A stretch of DNA of 64,000 bases from Acidobacteriota bacterium (GCA_003223215.1 QHYH01000103.1:23225-87224); one strand, 5' to 3'. Shown: positions 33,604-45,655, counted from the first letter of the stretch. Numbers and translations: made by a program. The notes: generated from the sequence alone by a model not told the origin.

Positions 33604-35299
33604 GCGGGCCTTCCTTTGGCGATCGGCGGCTTTCCTTCCCTTTTCTCTGAGCTATCCTTTTCCGCGGCTCGCCCGAGCGCAGCCTCCCCTCCTGGGGCAT
33701 GCGTCGGCTGGCTCCATTCGGTTTGAAGTTGCGCCGGCGTCGAGCGGACTGGATTTCGTCCTCCGCAACGGCGCGCAAGGGCGGAAGTACCAGGTGGAGA
33801 CGCTGCTCGGCGGGCTGGGAGTGATTGACTTTGACGGCGACGGCTGGCCCGACCTTTTCTGCGTGAATGGCGCAGCGCTGCCATCACTGGCGAAAACCGG
33901 GCAGGAGTATTGGAACAGGCTCTTCCGCAACAACCGCGACGGCACGTTCAGCGATGTCACGGAAAAGGCCGGCCTGGCCGGGCAGGGTTACGGCGTGGGT
34001 GTTGCGGTCGGTGACTACAACAACGACGGACATGAGGATCTGTTCGTCGTGGGTGTGCATGGCAATCGGCTTTATCGCAACAACGGCGACGGCACCTTCA
34101 CCGATGTGACAGAGCAAGCGGGATTCAGTGCGCCCAGCCTGAGGAGATTTTGGTCCATTGCCGCGGCGTGGATTGATTACGACAACGACGGCCGTCTGGA
34201 TCTGTTCATCTCCAACTATTGCGATTGGCAGCCGGAGAGCGATCCGGTCTGCGGCGGCTATTGCCATCCGGACGTCTATCGCGCCGAGCCGATGCAGCTT
34301 TTCCATAACAACGGCGACGGCACGTTTACCGAGATGATCGCCAAAGACGGATTTCCCGAGGTACTGGGCAAGGGCATGGGCGTTGCCATGGCGGATTTCC
34401 TGGGTGACGCACGGCCAGGCTTGTTCGTGGCCAACGACAATGCGCGCAATTTGCTCTTCCGGTCCACCGGCGACGGCTTCCAGGAGATGGCGACCGAATC
34501 GGGAGTGGCGTACAACGGGGATGGGCGCAACATCTCGGGAATGGGCGCGGACTTCGGCGACGTTGACGGCGACGGTCGGCTGGACCTCGTGATGACCGGA
34601 CTGAAAAATGAAACGTATGAAGTGTTCCTGAACCGCGGCGGCGGCTCTTTCGACGACGGAAGTGCGTCGACGGGACTGCTAGCCCTGAGTCGTCCGTGGA
34701 GCGGCTGGGGCTGCGGGCTGGTGGATTTGGACAATGATGGCTGGCCGGACTTGTTCGTCGCCGGGGGCGGGTTCGAGGCGAAAGACGCGCAGCCCAATCG
34801 CATTTTCCGGAACGCGGCAGGGAAATTCGCCGATGTTTCGGATTTGGTTGGGAAGGAATTTCGAACGCCGCGGCTGCATCGCGGGGCGGTGTTTGCCGAC
34901 TTTGATCGGGACGGCAGGCTTGATGCCGCGGTGACCGCGATTGGCGAACGCATTGAATTGTGGTGGAACCGGAGCCCACGAAAGCACTGGCTGCAGTTGC
35001 GGCTGAAAGGGAAGCAGAGCAATCATTCCGCGATGGGGGCGCAGGTGACGTGCAAATCGGCGAGCCGGGCGCAGTCGCGCTCGGTGACCAATTGCGTGGG
35101 GTATGCCTCGAGCAGCGACCTGACGGTGCATTTCGGGCTTGGCGAAGATCGCAAGGCAAGCGTCGAGATTCGCTGGCCCTCGGGCGTGGTGCAAAAGCTT
35201 GGCGAGCTCGCCGCGGATCTGCGCCTGGAGGTGGAGGAGCCGGCCGGAGGAAGCGAGGGTGAGCGGCCCCGAGAGAAGCCGTTCGGGGGCGGAAAATGA
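33590..35299 (+). CDS. CRTAC1/ASPIC-UnbV family protein with FG-GAP repeats, Tat signal
   Basis: About 569 residues from the ATG at 33590. The N terminus carries a twin-arginine motif (SRRAFLWRSAAFL), so it is probably exported folded. The body is a beta-propeller of FG-GAP/VCBS repeats with at least six calcium-type loops (DFDGDGWPDLF, DYNNDGHEDLF, DYDNDGRLDLF, DVDGDGRLDLV, DLDNDGWPDLF, DFDRDGRLDAA). The C terminus is an ASPIC/UnbV domain (GAQVTCKSASRAQSRSV, VEIRWPSGVVQKL). The molecular role of the family is not established; binding or adhesion in the periplasm or at the surface is usual. It is translationally coupled to the TPR gene. Confidence 0.88.
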   Translation: MIISRRAFLWRSAAFLPFSLSYPFPRLARAQPPLLGHASAGSIRFEVAPASSGLDFVLRNGAQGRKYQVETLLGGLGVIDFDGDGWPDLFCVNGAALPSLAKTGQEYWNRLFRNNRDGTFSDVTEKAGLAGQGYGVGVAVGDYNNDGHEDLFVVGVHGNRLYRNNGDGTFTDVTEQAGFSAPSLRRFWSIAAAWIDYDNDGRLDLFISNYCDWQPESDPVCGGYCHPDVYRAEPMQLFHNNGDGTFTEMIAKDGFPEVLGKGMGVAMADFLGDARPGLFVANDNARNLLFRSTGDGFQEMATESGVAYNGDGRNISGMGADFGDVDGDGRLDLVMTGLKNETYEVFLNRGGGSFDDGSASTGLLALSRPWSGWGCGLVDLDNDGWPDLFVAGGGFEAKDAQPNRIFRNAAGKFADVSDLVGKEFRTPRLHRGAVFADFDRDGRLDAAVTAIGERIELWWNRSPRKHWLQLRLKGKQSNHSAMGAQVTCKSASRAQSRSVTNCVGYASSSDLTVHFGLGEDRKASVEIRWPSGVVQKLGELAADLRLEVEEPAGGSEGERPREKPFGGGK

Positions 35300-35442
35300 C
35301 CGTTCGGCCTGCGTTTAAGACATTTGGATTCAGTGCGTTGACTCGGCGCGCGAGCAGATGTTAACTTTGTCAGGTTAGTGGGAATAACCATTCGCATGGC
35401 GGTGCGCAAGGCCGAAGTGGGCGCACGTTTTCTAGATCCTTT

Positions 35443-35460
35443 GGCGAACCTCGGTTCGCC
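35443..35460 (+). promoter_or_regulatory. Perfect hairpin in the metK leader
   Basis: A 7-bp stem GGCGAAC/GTTCGCC with loop CTCG, 58 bases before the metK start. It is not followed by a T-run. It does not fit the SAM-I, SAM-II or SAH riboswitch consensus that I know. It could be a terminator for the upstream gene or a leader element. Confidence 0.35.
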
Positions 35461-35518
35461 CGGGATGGCAGCCTTGGAAAATCTTTGATCCTGAGTCAAG
35501 CCAGAAGGAGAAATTGTT

Positions 35519-36709
35519 TTGAGCGAAGCCTTACGGAATTATTTGTTTACCTCAGAGTCCGTCACAGAAGGCCATCCCGACAAAATAGCCGACCAGATTT
35601 CTGACGCGGTGCTCGATGATGTGATGCGCCAGGACCCGCAAGGGCGCGTGGCGTGCGAGACCCTGGTCACAACGGGACTCGCCGTGGTAGCCGGAGAGAT
35701 CACCACGACCGCACACGTGAATTATGACGAACTGGTGCGCGAGACGATTCGCGGAGTGGGCTACGACCGCGCGAAGTACGGATATGACTCCGACACTTGC
35801 GCGGTGATGTGCACGGTGAAGCGGCAGTCGCCGGACATCGCCATGGGCGTGGACACCGGCGGCGCGGGCGACCAGGGGCTGATGTTCGGTTTTGCGTGCG
35901 ATGAAACCGACGAGTTGATGCCCATGCCCATCCAACTGGCTCACCGCTTGACGCAACGCCTCTCCGAAGTTCGCAAGGCCAAGATCCTTGATTTCCTCCG
36001 CCCTGATGGAAAATCCCAAGTCACGATTGAGTACCGCAACGGAGAGCCGGCCCGCGTGGATTGCGTGGTCCTTTCCACGCAGCACAGCGAAAAGGTGTCC
36101 AACGTGGATTTGCGCGCGGCGGTGATGGAGCAGGTCATCCGGCCGATCTTGCCCGCGCGGATGCTGGACGCCCGTACGAAATATCACATCAACCCGACGG
36201 GGCGCTTTGTGATTGGCGGGCCGATGGGCGATGCGGGGTTGACCGGGCGCAAGATCATTGTGGATACCTACGGCGGCTACAGCCGGCATGGTGGCGGCGC
36301 GTTTTCGGGGAAGGATCCGTCGAAGGTGGACCGCTCGGCGTGCTACATGGCGCGATACATTGCGAAGAACATTGTGGCGGCGGGATTGGCACGCAAGGCC
36401 GAAGTGCAGTTGGCGTACGCGATTGGCGTCGCCGAGCCGGTGTCGGTGATGGCGGAAACGTTCGGAACGGCGATGATTCCGGAAGAGAAAATTACCGAGC
36501 TGATCCGCGAAAACTTCAAGCTCACGCCGAAGGACATCATCGAGGCGCTGGACCTGCGGCGGCCGATTTACAAAGCTACCGCGGCCTATGGACACTTCGG
36601 GCGGAGCGGGCGTGGGTTCACCTGGGAACGTACGGACCGCGCGGACGCGCTTCGCAAAGCTGCGGGGCTTGGCGCGGCGGCGGCCGCGGAAGTTGCCGCG
36701 CGGCGGTAA
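35519..36709 (+). CDS. metK: S-adenosylmethionine synthetase
   Basis: 396 residues, normal length, from a TTG start with AGAAGGAG eight bases upstream. Signature parts: [20 protein letters not shown] at the N terminus (ATP and metal binding), [20 protein letters not shown] (the GAGDQG hexapeptide) and [20 protein letters not shown] (phosphate-binding loop). It makes S-adenosylmethionine from methionine and ATP. The adenosylhomocysteinase gene follows after 151 bases on the same strand, so synthesis and product recycling of the methyl cycle are grouped. The TTG start may lower expression. Confidence 0.97.
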   Translation: MSEALRNYLFTSESVTEGHPDKIADQISDAVLDDVMRQDPQGRVACETLVTTGLAVVAGEITTTAHVNYDELVRETIRGVGYDRAKYGYDSDTCAVMCTVKRQSPDIAMGVDTGGAGDQGLMFGFACDETDELMPMPIQLAHRLTQRLSEVRKAKILDFLRPDGKSQVTIEYRNGEPARVDCVVLSTQHSEKVSNVDLRAAVMEQVIRPILPARMLDARTKYHINPTGRFVIGGPMGDAGLTGRKIIVDTYGGYSRHGGGAFSGKDPSKVDRSACYMARYIAKNIVAAGLARKAEVQLAYAIGVAEPVSVMAETFGTAMIPEEKITELIRENFKLTPKDIIEALDLRRPIYKATAAYGHFGRSGRGFTWERTDRADALRKAAGLGAAAAAEVAARR

Positions 36710-36848
36710 TCCTCAGACGGCGAGAAGCATTGCCCGCACCGCCGTCCGCAAACAACGCGACCGGGTTCGGGATGACCCGCAACGGCTTTTTGTGGAGCAA
36801 GCTGCCGGAACAAAACTTCTACTTGTCCCCCCATCAAATTCAAATTAG

Positions 36849-38135
<1,287 letters not shown>

Positions 38136-38184
38136 ACGGCGACCGCTTCGCGGCGAAGCTTTAGTTTGCAATCGTGATATCTTC

Positions 38185-38224
38185 TTAGGGGCGTTCGCTC
38201 GGGCGGTCGCCCCTAAATTTTTCT
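38185..38224 (+). terminator. Rho-independent terminator after ahcY
   Basis: A perfect 9-bp stem TTAGGGGCG/CGCCCCTAA with a 14-base loop, followed by ATTTTTC. It lies 49 bases after the ahcY stop and before tldD. Confidence 0.8.
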
Positions 38225-38248
38225 GCCAGGCACGTCGATTCCGTTTGA

Positions 38249-39718
38249 ATGATGCTTATGTGGGATTTGTGCACCAACGCGTTGGACACAGCAAAACTGC
38301 GCGGCGCGTCGTATGGCGACGTGCGCGCGATGCATCTGCGGCAGCGCGACCTGACGACGAAGAATGGCCAAGTCGGGACGCTGGCACAAAGCGAATCGGT
38401 TGGCATCGGCATTCGCGTGGTGGCCCATGGCGCCTGGGGGTTTGCGTCCACCGACCGGCTGACGCGCGACGGCGTGGCAGCCTGTGCGGCGCAAGCCGTC
38501 TCGATCGCGAAGGCGTCCGCACTAGCGAATCGCAGCAAGGTCGTGCTGGCGCCGGAAAAAGCCTACATCGATAGCTGGCAGAGTCCTTTCCGGAAAGATC
38601 CCTTCGAGATTCCGTTGGGAGCGCAGCTTGCGCTGCTGCTTGCGGCCGACGGCGAAATGCGCAAAGTAAAAGGCGTGACGCTGACCGAAACAAGCATGCA
38701 GTTCCGCAAGGTCGACTCGTGGTTTGCGTCGAGTATCGGCTCTCGGATTCACCAGCGCAAAGTGATTTCCGGGTGCGGAATCGGTGCGACTTCCTTCCAG
38801 GGCCAAGAAATCCAAAAGCGGTCGTATCCCAACAGTTTTGGCGGGCAGCACGCGCTTGAAGGCTACGAATTGGTCGAGTCGCTGGAATTGCTGAAGCATG
38901 CGCCAGTGATCGCGGAAGAAGCGGCAGCGCTGCATGCGGCAGCGCAATGCCCGGAGAAGTTCGGCACGCTCGTTCTGGCGGGGAATCAACTGGGCTTACA
39001 GATTCACGAATCGATTGGGCATCCGATAGAGCTGGACCGCGTGCTCGGCCAAGAAGCGAATTTTGCGGGCACGAGTTTTCTGACGCTCGACCAGTTGAAC
39101 AAGCTGAAATACGCGTCGAGCATCGTGAATGTGGTTGCGGATGCACGGCTGGATCACGGGCCGGGGCTGGGCACATTTGCCTATGACGACGAAGGCGTTC
39201 CCGCGCAGTGCACGGACATCATCAAAGACGGAAAGTTCCGCGGGTACCTGTCCAACCGCGAGACGGCACACCTCATCGGGCTTGCGCGCTCCTCGGGAAC
39301 CATGCGCACGGAAAGCTGGAACCGGTTGCCGATTATTCGCATGACCAACGTGAGCTTGCTCCCTGGCACGTGGGACTACGACGATCTGATCTCCGATACG
39401 GCAGACGGAATCCTGATGGACACAAACCGGTCGTGGTCGATCGACGACCGGAGATACCAGTTCCAGTTCTCCACGGAAATCGCGTGGGAGATCAAGGGCG
39501 GCAAAAAAGTGCGAATGCTGAAAAATCCGAGCTACAGCGGTATCACCACGGAGTTTTGGAATTCCTGCGAGGCCATTTGCAAGTTTGACCACTGGACGTT
39601 GTGGGGGACGCCTAACTGCGGCAAAGGGCAGCCGATGCAAACGATGGGCACGGGACACGGGGCGGCTCCCGCGCGGTTTCGCAACGTAAGGATCGGAACG
39701 GCTTTTTCGAAGCAATGA
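38249..39718 (+). CDS. tldD: TldD-type metalloprotease subunit
   Basis: 489 residues. The metal-binding motif HESIGH is at residues 253-258 (LQIHESIGHPIELDR), as in TldD, the catalytic subunit of the TldD/TldE heterodimer. The C-terminal part contains the conserved CKFDHWTLWGTPNCGKGQP, MGTGHGAAPARFRNV region. TldD/E threads and degrades unfolded peptides and matures some ribosomal peptides such as microcin B17. No ribosome binding site is obvious; ATG 38249 or the next ATG could be used. It overlaps tldE by four bases (ATGA). Confidence 0.92.
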   Translation: MMLMWDLCTNALDTAKLRGASYGDVRAMHLRQRDLTTKNGQVGTLAQSESVGIGIRVVAHGAWGFASTDRLTRDGVAACAAQAVSIAKASALANRSKVVLAPEKAYIDSWQSPFRKDPFEIPLGAQLALLLAADGEMRKVKGVTLTETSMQFRKVDSWFASSIGSRIHQRKVISGCGIGATSFQGQEIQKRSYPNSFGGQHALEGYELVESLELLKHAPVIAEEAAALHAAAQCPEKFGTLVLAGNQLGLQIHESIGHPIELDRVLGQEANFAGTSFLTLDQLNKLKYASSIVNVVADARLDHGPGLGTFAYDDEGVPAQCTDIIKDGKFRGYLSNRETAHLIGLARSSGTMRTESWNRLPIIRMTNVSLLPGTWDYDDLISDTADGILMDTNRSWSIDDRRYQFQFSTEIAWEIKGGKKVRMLKNPSYSGITTEFWNSCEAICKFDHWTLWGTPNCGKGQPMQTMGTGHGAAPARFRNVRIGTAFSKQ

Positions 39719-41112
39719 CCATCGCACCCAGCGCGAGAAGAAAAATCAGCGGAAAAAAGCACGCCGAACTGCTGCCGGCGCGCGAGCTGCGAGGCATTAT
39801 CGAGACCGTTTTGCGATTGGCGAAATCTACCGTCGCTTCGGAGACGGAAGTTCATATTGATGAAGTTGCGGATTCTCTGACGCGGTTTGCGAACAATGGC
39901 ATCCACCAGAACGTTTTTGAGCATTGCGCAACGGTTTCGGTTCGCACCGTGACCGGCGGCCGCACGGCGCGGGCCACGACCAATCGGCTGGACGAAGACT
40001 CTTTACGCCGAACGATCGAGGCCTCGCTTTCGCTGGCGCACAGCGAGCCGCGAGATCCGCGGCTTCTGCCGATGCCGGGGAAGCAGCGGTACCGCACCGT
40101 GGATCGCTTCGTCAAGGCAACGGCGGCACTCACTCCCGAAGAGCGGGCGCGCGCGGTTCGACTCGCTTGCGATTGGGCCTCCAAGAAAGGACAGGTGGCG
40201 GCGGGAATCTTTTCGAGCGGACAAAGCCAGACGACGGTGGGCAATTCGCGCGGTCTGTTCGCCACCTACTGCGAAACGCATTCGCAATTTTCCATTACCA
40301 TGCAGGAAGATCCGGCGGCAAGCTGGGCCAAGGCGGATAGCGCAGACGTCCGGGAGATTCATCCGCAGGAACTGGCAGAAAGAGCTGGCAAAAAAGCTCG
40401 CCTCGCCGTCAAGACATCGGAGCTGGCCCCGGGGCGGTACACGGTGATTCTGGAACCGGCGGCGGTTCTGGATCTGGTCGGGTTCATGTTTTACGATTTT
40501 GCGGCCACCGCAGTCGAGGACAAGCGATCCTGCCTCAACAACCGCATAGGGAAGCAGCTTTTCGGGAAGAACATCAGCATCAGCGATGACGTCTTTCATC
40601 CGCGGCAAAAGGGCGCGCCGTTCGATGGCGAGGGCATGCCGCGCCAGAAGGTGCTGCTGGTCGACCGCGGTGTTCCCAAGAACCTGGTGTATTCGCGGGC
40701 GTCGGCCACGATCGCACGCAAAAAGCCGACAGGCCACGGGTTTGCGTTACCGAACGAATACGGCGAAGCGCCGATGAACCTGGTAGTCAGCGGCGGGGAC
40801 TCGTCGGTCGAGACGATGGTAGCTTCGACCGACCGGGGCTTGCTAGTCACGCGACTGTGGTACATCCGCGAGGTGGATCCCTACGAAAAAGTGATGACCG
40901 GGATGACCCGCGACGGCTTGTTTCTTGTTGAAAATGGGAAACTTACACGCGCAGTGCGAAACTTTCGCTTCAATCAATCGCTGCTCGACATGCTGAACCA
41001 TGTCGAGCTAATGAGTCCTGCTGTGCGAGCAACCGGAGAAGAGTCGTTTGAAATGGTGGTCCCGGCGATGAAGATCGGCAAGTTCCATTTCTCTGAAGTT
41101 ACCAAGTTCTAA
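39715..41112 (+). CDS. tldE: TldE/PmbA partner of the TldD protease
   Basis: 465 residues, homologous to the upstream TldD but without HExxxH, as expected for the non-catalytic partner. Recognisable parts are an N-terminal mixed domain (HIDEVADSLTRFANNGIHQN), LAPGRYTVILEPAAVLDLVG, and DVFHPRQKGAPFDGEGMPRQ, which is typical of TldE. The C terminus runs TRDGLFLVENGKLTRAVRNF. The 4-bp overlap gives coupled, equimolar synthesis with TldD. No microcin-like precursor or modification gene is nearby, so a general proteolytic role is more likely. Confidence 0.9.
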   Translation: MTIAPSARRKISGKKHAELLPARELRGIIETVLRLAKSTVASETEVHIDEVADSLTRFANNGIHQNVFEHCATVSVRTVTGGRTARATTNRLDEDSLRRTIEASLSLAHSEPRDPRLLPMPGKQRYRTVDRFVKATAALTPEERARAVRLACDWASKKGQVAAGIFSSGQSQTTVGNSRGLFATYCETHSQFSITMQEDPAASWAKADSADVREIHPQELAERAGKKARLAVKTSELAPGRYTVILEPAAVLDLVGFMFYDFAATAVEDKRSCLNNRIGKQLFGKNISISDDVFHPRQKGAPFDGEGMPRQKVLLVDRGVPKNLVYSRASATIARKKPTGHGFALPNEYGEAPMNLVVSGGDSSVETMVASTDRGLLVTRLWYIREVDPYEKVMTGMTRDGLFLVENGKLTRAVRNFRFNQSLLDMLNHVELMSPAVRATGEESFEMVVPAMKIGKFHFSEVTKF

Positions 41113-41218
41113 CAAACGGCCTTCGCGCAGGGCCCGGGCGTCCGTCCGTCAAGAAATCAATGCAGTGCATCGAAATTCTGCGTTGTACATCAATGGCCTC
41201 CCTGTTTAATAAACGGAT

Positions 41219-44200
41219 ATGTGGTCCCGGCGAAGTCAGATTGGTATGGGGCTCGGGTCTGCCCGGGGACGCCACCCGAATTGGAGCCACCCCGACCACG
41301 ATGCTTGCGGCACCGGTTTTGTCACTTGCCTTGGCGGAGCTCCCAGCTACGAAATCATTCAAATCTCGCTGACCGCCTTGGAACGGCTGACGCACCGCGG
41401 CGGTGTGGACGCGGACGGCGCCAGCGGCGACGGCGCGGGATTGCTAACCTCGCTGCCCCAAAAGTTCTTCCGCGAGCGCACGCGGGAGCTCGCGATCGGC
41501 CTGCCCGAACATTTTGGCGTGGGGTGTGCATTTCTTCCCGGTTCCGCAACAGCGGAATTTCGCGCTGCGATCGAAATAGCGGCGGATACCGGACGGCTGC
41601 GCGTGCTGGGCTGGCGGCGCGTTCCCGTGAACGTCAATGCATTGGGGCGCAAGGCGCTCGAGACGATGCCGGAAATCTGGCAGTTTTTCGTCGCGGCGTC
41701 TGATGCTTCGCAAGAAGGGGAGGGGTTCGAGAGGCGTCTGATGCTGTTGAGGAAGCGAGCGGAATCGTTGATGCCGCCCCGCTGTTACCTCTCTTCGCTC
41801 TCTTCCCAGACCATCGTTTACAAGGGATTGCTGACACCGTGGCAGTTTCCGCAGTTTTACGAGGATTTGCGCGATCCTTCCTTTGCCGTGGCCTTCGCGG
41901 TTTTTCACCAGCGGTATTCTACAAACACGCAGCCTTCCTGGCACCTAGCCCAGCCTTTCCGCTACGTGGCCCACAACGGCGAGATCAACACCATCGTCTC
42001 GAACCGGCGGTGGCTGCGCGCCAAGGAACGGGAGATCAAGGAACGGCTCAAGGTAGGGCCTTGGTTTTCGATTTTGGAAGACAACGTCAGCGACTCCGCG
42101 AGTTTCGACAACGGGATTGAGTTGCGGCTGCTCGCCGGGCTCTCGTCGGAAGAAGCGATGCTGGCCATGGTGCCGCCGGCGTACGAAAAAGATCCCCTGC
42201 TCTCGCGGGATGTCCGCAATGCGCTCAAGGCGCTTTCGCAGCAAACCGAGCCGTGGGATGGGCCCGCGGCGCTGGTCTTCTCTGATGGGCAGTGGGTGGG
42301 AGCGAAACTCGACCGCAACGGTCTGCGGCCGATGCGCTACACGCTGACGCACGACGGACTGCTGATCGCGGGATCGGAAACCGGGCTTGTCGATTTGGAC
42401 GAATCGCGGATCGCCGAGCGGCAAAGGCTGGGTCCCGGCGAAATGATTCTGGCCAATCCGGTTTCGGGACAATTTCTACGCTGGCGCGACGTGCTCAAGC
42501 GGATGGCGACGCGGCAGGCGCACAATGCTGTTCCGCAACGGGCGGTTGCTGAAGTTTTCCGTTCGCGCCCGACGCCGATCCGCGATGCCAAGCGTGTGGC
42601 AGGGGCGGCCGGCTGGACCGAAGATCAGTTCAAAATTCTCTTTTCGGCGCTGCTTAGCGGGAAAGAGGCGGACTGGAGCATGGGAGACGATGCGCCTCCG
42701 GCTTTTCTTTCCGTATTGCCCAGAACATTGTGGGATTACTGCAAGCAGCGATTCGCGCAGGTGACGAACCCGCCGATCGACCCGCTGCGCGAAACACATG
42801 TGATGTCGCTCGAAGTGCACTTGAAAGAGGGAGTGACGCTGCCGAGTCCGCTCGCTACGCCCGAGCAATTGTCGCAATTGACTGAGATCTTTGGCTCCGT
42901 GCATCGCATCGACTTTACCTTCCCTGCCGTCGCGGGAGTGCCGGGGGCGCGCTGCAGTTTTGCTCAGCTGTCCACTACCCCTCTGAGCAACAGCGATCCG
43001 CCGGGGCTCCTACTGCTTTCCGACCGCGCGATTTCCGGGGAACGCGCGCCGCTGCCGGCACTGCTGGCGACCGCGGCGGTGTGGAAGGCGATGGTGCGCG
43101 AAGGATTGTGGGATGTGCCGCTGATGGTCGAGTCAGCGCAAGTGTTTGACACGCATCACGTCGCCCTGCTCGTAGCTGCCGGGGCGAGCGCGGTGGTGCC
43201 CTACCTCGCGGACCAGTTTGCGGAGTCTCTGGAGCGAGGCGGCGCAGAGAAGGCGCGCGCGGCCATTCGTGCGGGCCTGCGCAAAGTGCTGGCGCGCATG
43301 GGAGTGTCGACGCTGGCAAGCTACCGCAACAGCCATCTGTTTGAGATCGTGGGTCTTTCGCAGGACCTCTGCGACCAGCTGTTCGAAGACGCTTCCGATT
43401 ATCCCGGGCAGAAATCGCTGGACGATGTGCTGGGCGACTACCTGGACATGCACAAGACGGCATTTTCTGCCGAGGCGGAAGAGCTGGCCGACGCGGGACT
43501 CTACCGCTTCCGCAAAGGTGCGGAACTGCACGCGACTTCGCCCGAGGTTGTGCGCAGGCTCCATGCGTTCGTGAAAGCGCCGAGCGCCAAGCAATATTCT
43601 GTTTTTGAGGAACTGGCGGAAACGCAAGGGACCATTTTTCTCCGCGATCTACTCGAAACGACGCCGGAACCTGCGGTTCCGCTCGCGGAAGTCGAGCCCG
43701 TGGAAGGCATCGTCAAGCGCTTTAGCACGCAGGCGATGTCCCTCGGTTCACTGAGTCCGGAAGCGCATCGCACGCTCGCGTTGGCGATGAACGAGCTTGG
43801 GGCGCGCAGCAATACCGGCGAAGGCGGGGAAGATCCTGATACATACCGGTATGAACCGGCCGCGGCCAACAAGATCAAACAGGTGGCTTCGGCGCGGTTC
43901 GGCGTCACCACCGATTACCTGGTGCACGCCGAGGAACTCGAAATCAAAATGGCGCAGGGATCGAAGCCGGGCGAGGGCGGGCAACTGCCGGCTAAGAAAG
44001 TCAGTCAATACATTGCGCGCATCCGGCATGCGACGCCCGGAACGCCGCTGATTTCGCCGCCACCGCATCACGACATTTACAGCATCGAAGATCTGGCGCA
44101 ATTGATTCACGATTTGCGCGCCGTGAACCCGCAGGCGCGCATCGGCGTGAAACTGGTTTCCGGAGCCGGCGTGGGCATCATTGCCGCCGGGGTCGCAAAA

Positions 44201-45589
44201 GCCGGCGCCGACGTCATTACCATAAGCGGGCACAACGGCGGCACGGGTTCGTCGCCGCTCACTTCTATCAAGAATACCGGGCTTCCGTGGGAAATCGGGT
44301 TGCGCGAGGCCCATGACACGCTGGTTCGCGCCGGCCTCCGTTCGCGGCTCTCTCTCCGTGTGGACGGAGGCCTGAAATTCGCCCGGGACATTATTCTCGC
44401 GGCAATTCTGGGCGCCGACGAATTCGGCTTCGGCACAGCGTCGTTGCTGGCAATCGGATGCGTGATGGCGCGGCAATGCCATCTGAATACCTGCCCGGTT
44501 GGCATTGCCACGCAGGATGAAGCGCTTCGCGCGAGGTTCCAAGGCAAACCGGAAATGGTGACGGCCTATTTCCGCGCGCTTGCCGAAGAAGTGCGCAGCC
44601 GTCTGGCGCAACTTGGCGTGCGCTCGCTGCGGGAGCTTAACGGGTGGTACGACCGGCTGGGGGCGCGGTCGGGGATGGATCCGTTCCTGATTGTGCCGAT
44701 CTCGCCGTCGAATCGCGTCGATCCGCAACAAGAGCCCGGCTTGCATGTGGCGGCGCTGGAAGATTCGATCCATTTCGATGCAACGCTGGCCATGCAAAGC
44801 GTGCCGCGGGCGATTCAGAACTCAGACCGGAGCGTGGGCGCGGGCCTGAGCGGAGAATTGATGCGGCGGAAGAAGAATGGGCGAGCCGGCGATGGGCCCG
44901 TCAGCCAGGAGTTTCGCGGCGCAGCGGGACAAAGCTTTGGTGCATTTCTAGCTGAAGGAGTGACCGTCAAACTCACCGGCGAAGCGAATGATTACGTGGG
45001 CAAAGGCCTGTCCGGCGGAACGATTACCATCACTGCCGGAGGAGCGGCTTCGCGGCGAGGCGATGTTCTTGCCGGAAACACGGTACTTTATGGCGCGACG
45101 TCCGGCCAACTGTTCATTGCCGGAAGAGCGGGCGAAAGGTTTGCGGTTCGCAACAGCGGCGCGTTTGCGGTAGTGGAAGGCGTGGGCCAGCATGGATGTG
45201 AGTACATGACCGGAGGCGTGGCGATCATCCTTGGGCCGCTCGGACTGAACTTCGGTTCGGGGATGACCGGCGGCCTGGCTTACGTCATGGGGGCGGAAGC
45301 GCGGGACGTGTTGCACCCCGAGTTTGTCACTCTCGAGGAAATTGAGCCGCAGGAGGAGGAGTGGCTGAGGCAAGCGCTTGAAGAGCATGTGCATCATACG
45401 CGGAGCCCTCGTGCGGCGCGGTTGCTCGGGCGCCGCGGCGCTCTTCCGCTGCTGCGCGTGCAGCCCGTGCACTTTCAGGGTTCCCTGGAAGCCACGTGGC
45501 AACCCGTTCTCGCCCAGTTCGAGCGGCGTCAGCAAATTTTGCCGGCACCGCTGACTACGGCAATTTCGCGAACGGCCCTACCAGCCTGA
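41219..45589 (+). CDS. gltB: Glutamate synthase large subunit
   Basis: 1456 residues. C30 in DHDACGTGFV would be the catalytic N-terminal cysteine after removal of a roughly 29-residue propeptide, followed by a class II glutamine amidotransferase domain (THRGGVDADGASGDGAG). The central domain, the FMN-binding synthase domain (GEGGEDPDTYRYEPAAAN, ISGHNGGTGSSPLTSIKN) and the 3Fe-4S cysteines (CVMARQCHLNTCPVG) follow. A GXGXG beta-helix ends the protein. It makes two glutamates from glutamine and 2-oxoglutarate. No gltD small subunit is adjacent. TTTAAT ends eight bases before the ATG and there is no ribosome binding site. The downstream LysR regulator may control it. Confidence 0.96.
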   Translation: MWSRRSQIGMGLGSARGRHPNWSHPDHDACGTGFVTCLGGAPSYEIIQISLTALERLTHRGGVDADGASGDGAGLLTSLPQKFFRERTRELAIGLPEHFGVGCAFLPGSATAEFRAAIEIAADTGRLRVLGWRRVPVNVNALGRKALETMPEIWQFFVAASDASQEGEGFERRLMLLRKRAESLMPPRCYLSSLSSQTIVYKGLLTPWQFPQFYEDLRDPSFAVAFAVFHQRYSTNTQPSWHLAQPFRYVAHNGEINTIVSNRRWLRAKEREIKERLKVGPWFSILEDNVSDSASFDNGIELRLLAGLSSEEAMLAMVPPAYEKDPLLSRDVRNALKALSQQTEPWDGPAALVFSDGQWVGAKLDRNGLRPMRYTLTHDGLLIAGSETGLVDLDESRIAERQRLGPGEMILANPVSGQFLRWRDVLKRMATRQAHNAVPQRAVAEVFRSRPTPIRDAKRVAGAAGWTEDQFKILFSALLSGKEADWSMGDDAPPAFLSVLPRTLWDYCKQRFAQVTNPPIDPLRETHVMSLEVHLKEGVTLPSPLATPEQLSQLTEIFGSVHRIDFTFPAVAGVPGARCSFAQLSTTPLSNSDPPGLLLLSDRAISGERAPLPALLATAAVWKAMVREGLWDVPLMVESAQVFDTHHVALLVAAGASAVVPYLADQFAESLERGGAEKARAAIRAGLRKVLARMGVSTLASYRNSHLFEIVGLSQDLCDQLFEDASDYPGQKSLDDVLGDYLDMHKTAFSAEAEELADAGLYRFRKGAELHATSPEVVRRLHAFVKAPSAKQYSVFEELAETQGTIFLRDLLETTPEPAVPLAEVEPVEGIVKRFSTQAMSLGSLSPEAHRTLALAMNELGARSNTGEGGEDPDTYRYEPAAANKIKQVASARFGVTTDYLVHAEELEIKMAQGSKPGEGGQLPAKKVSQYIARIRHATPGTPLISPPPHHDIYSIEDLAQLIHDLRAVNPQARIGVKLVSGAGVGIIAAGVAKAGADVITISGHNGGTGSSPLTSIKNTGLPWEIGLREAHDTLVRAGLRSRLSLRVDGGLKFARDIILAAILGADEFGFGTASLLAIGCVMARQCHLNTCPVGIATQDEALRARFQGKPEMVTAYFRALAEEVRSRLAQLGVRSLRELNGWYDRLGARSGMDPFLIVPISPSNRVDPQQEPGLHVAALEDSIHFDATLAMQSVPRAIQNSDRSVGAGLSGELMRRKKNGRAGDGPVSQEFRGAAGQSFGAFLAEGVTVKLTGEANDYVGKGLSGGTITITAGGAASRRGDVLAGNTVLYGATSGQLFIAGRAGERFAVRNSGAFAVVEGVGQHGCEYMTGGVAIILGPLGLNFGSGMTGGLAYVMGAEARDVLHPEFVTLEEIEPQEEEWLRQALEEHVHHTRSPRAARLLGRRGALPLLRVQPVHFQGSLEATWQPVLAQFERRQQILPAPLTTAISRTALPA

Positions 45590-45655
45590 AAGACGGGACA
45601 ATACATACCCGCTAGACGAGAAGATTCACTTATAATCTTATCTGGCAAACCCACT

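Noticed and set aside
35300..35518. Possible SAM riboswitch before metK
   Set aside because: Only one short hairpin is present; the conserved cores of SAM-I, SAM-II and SAH riboswitches are not recognisable.
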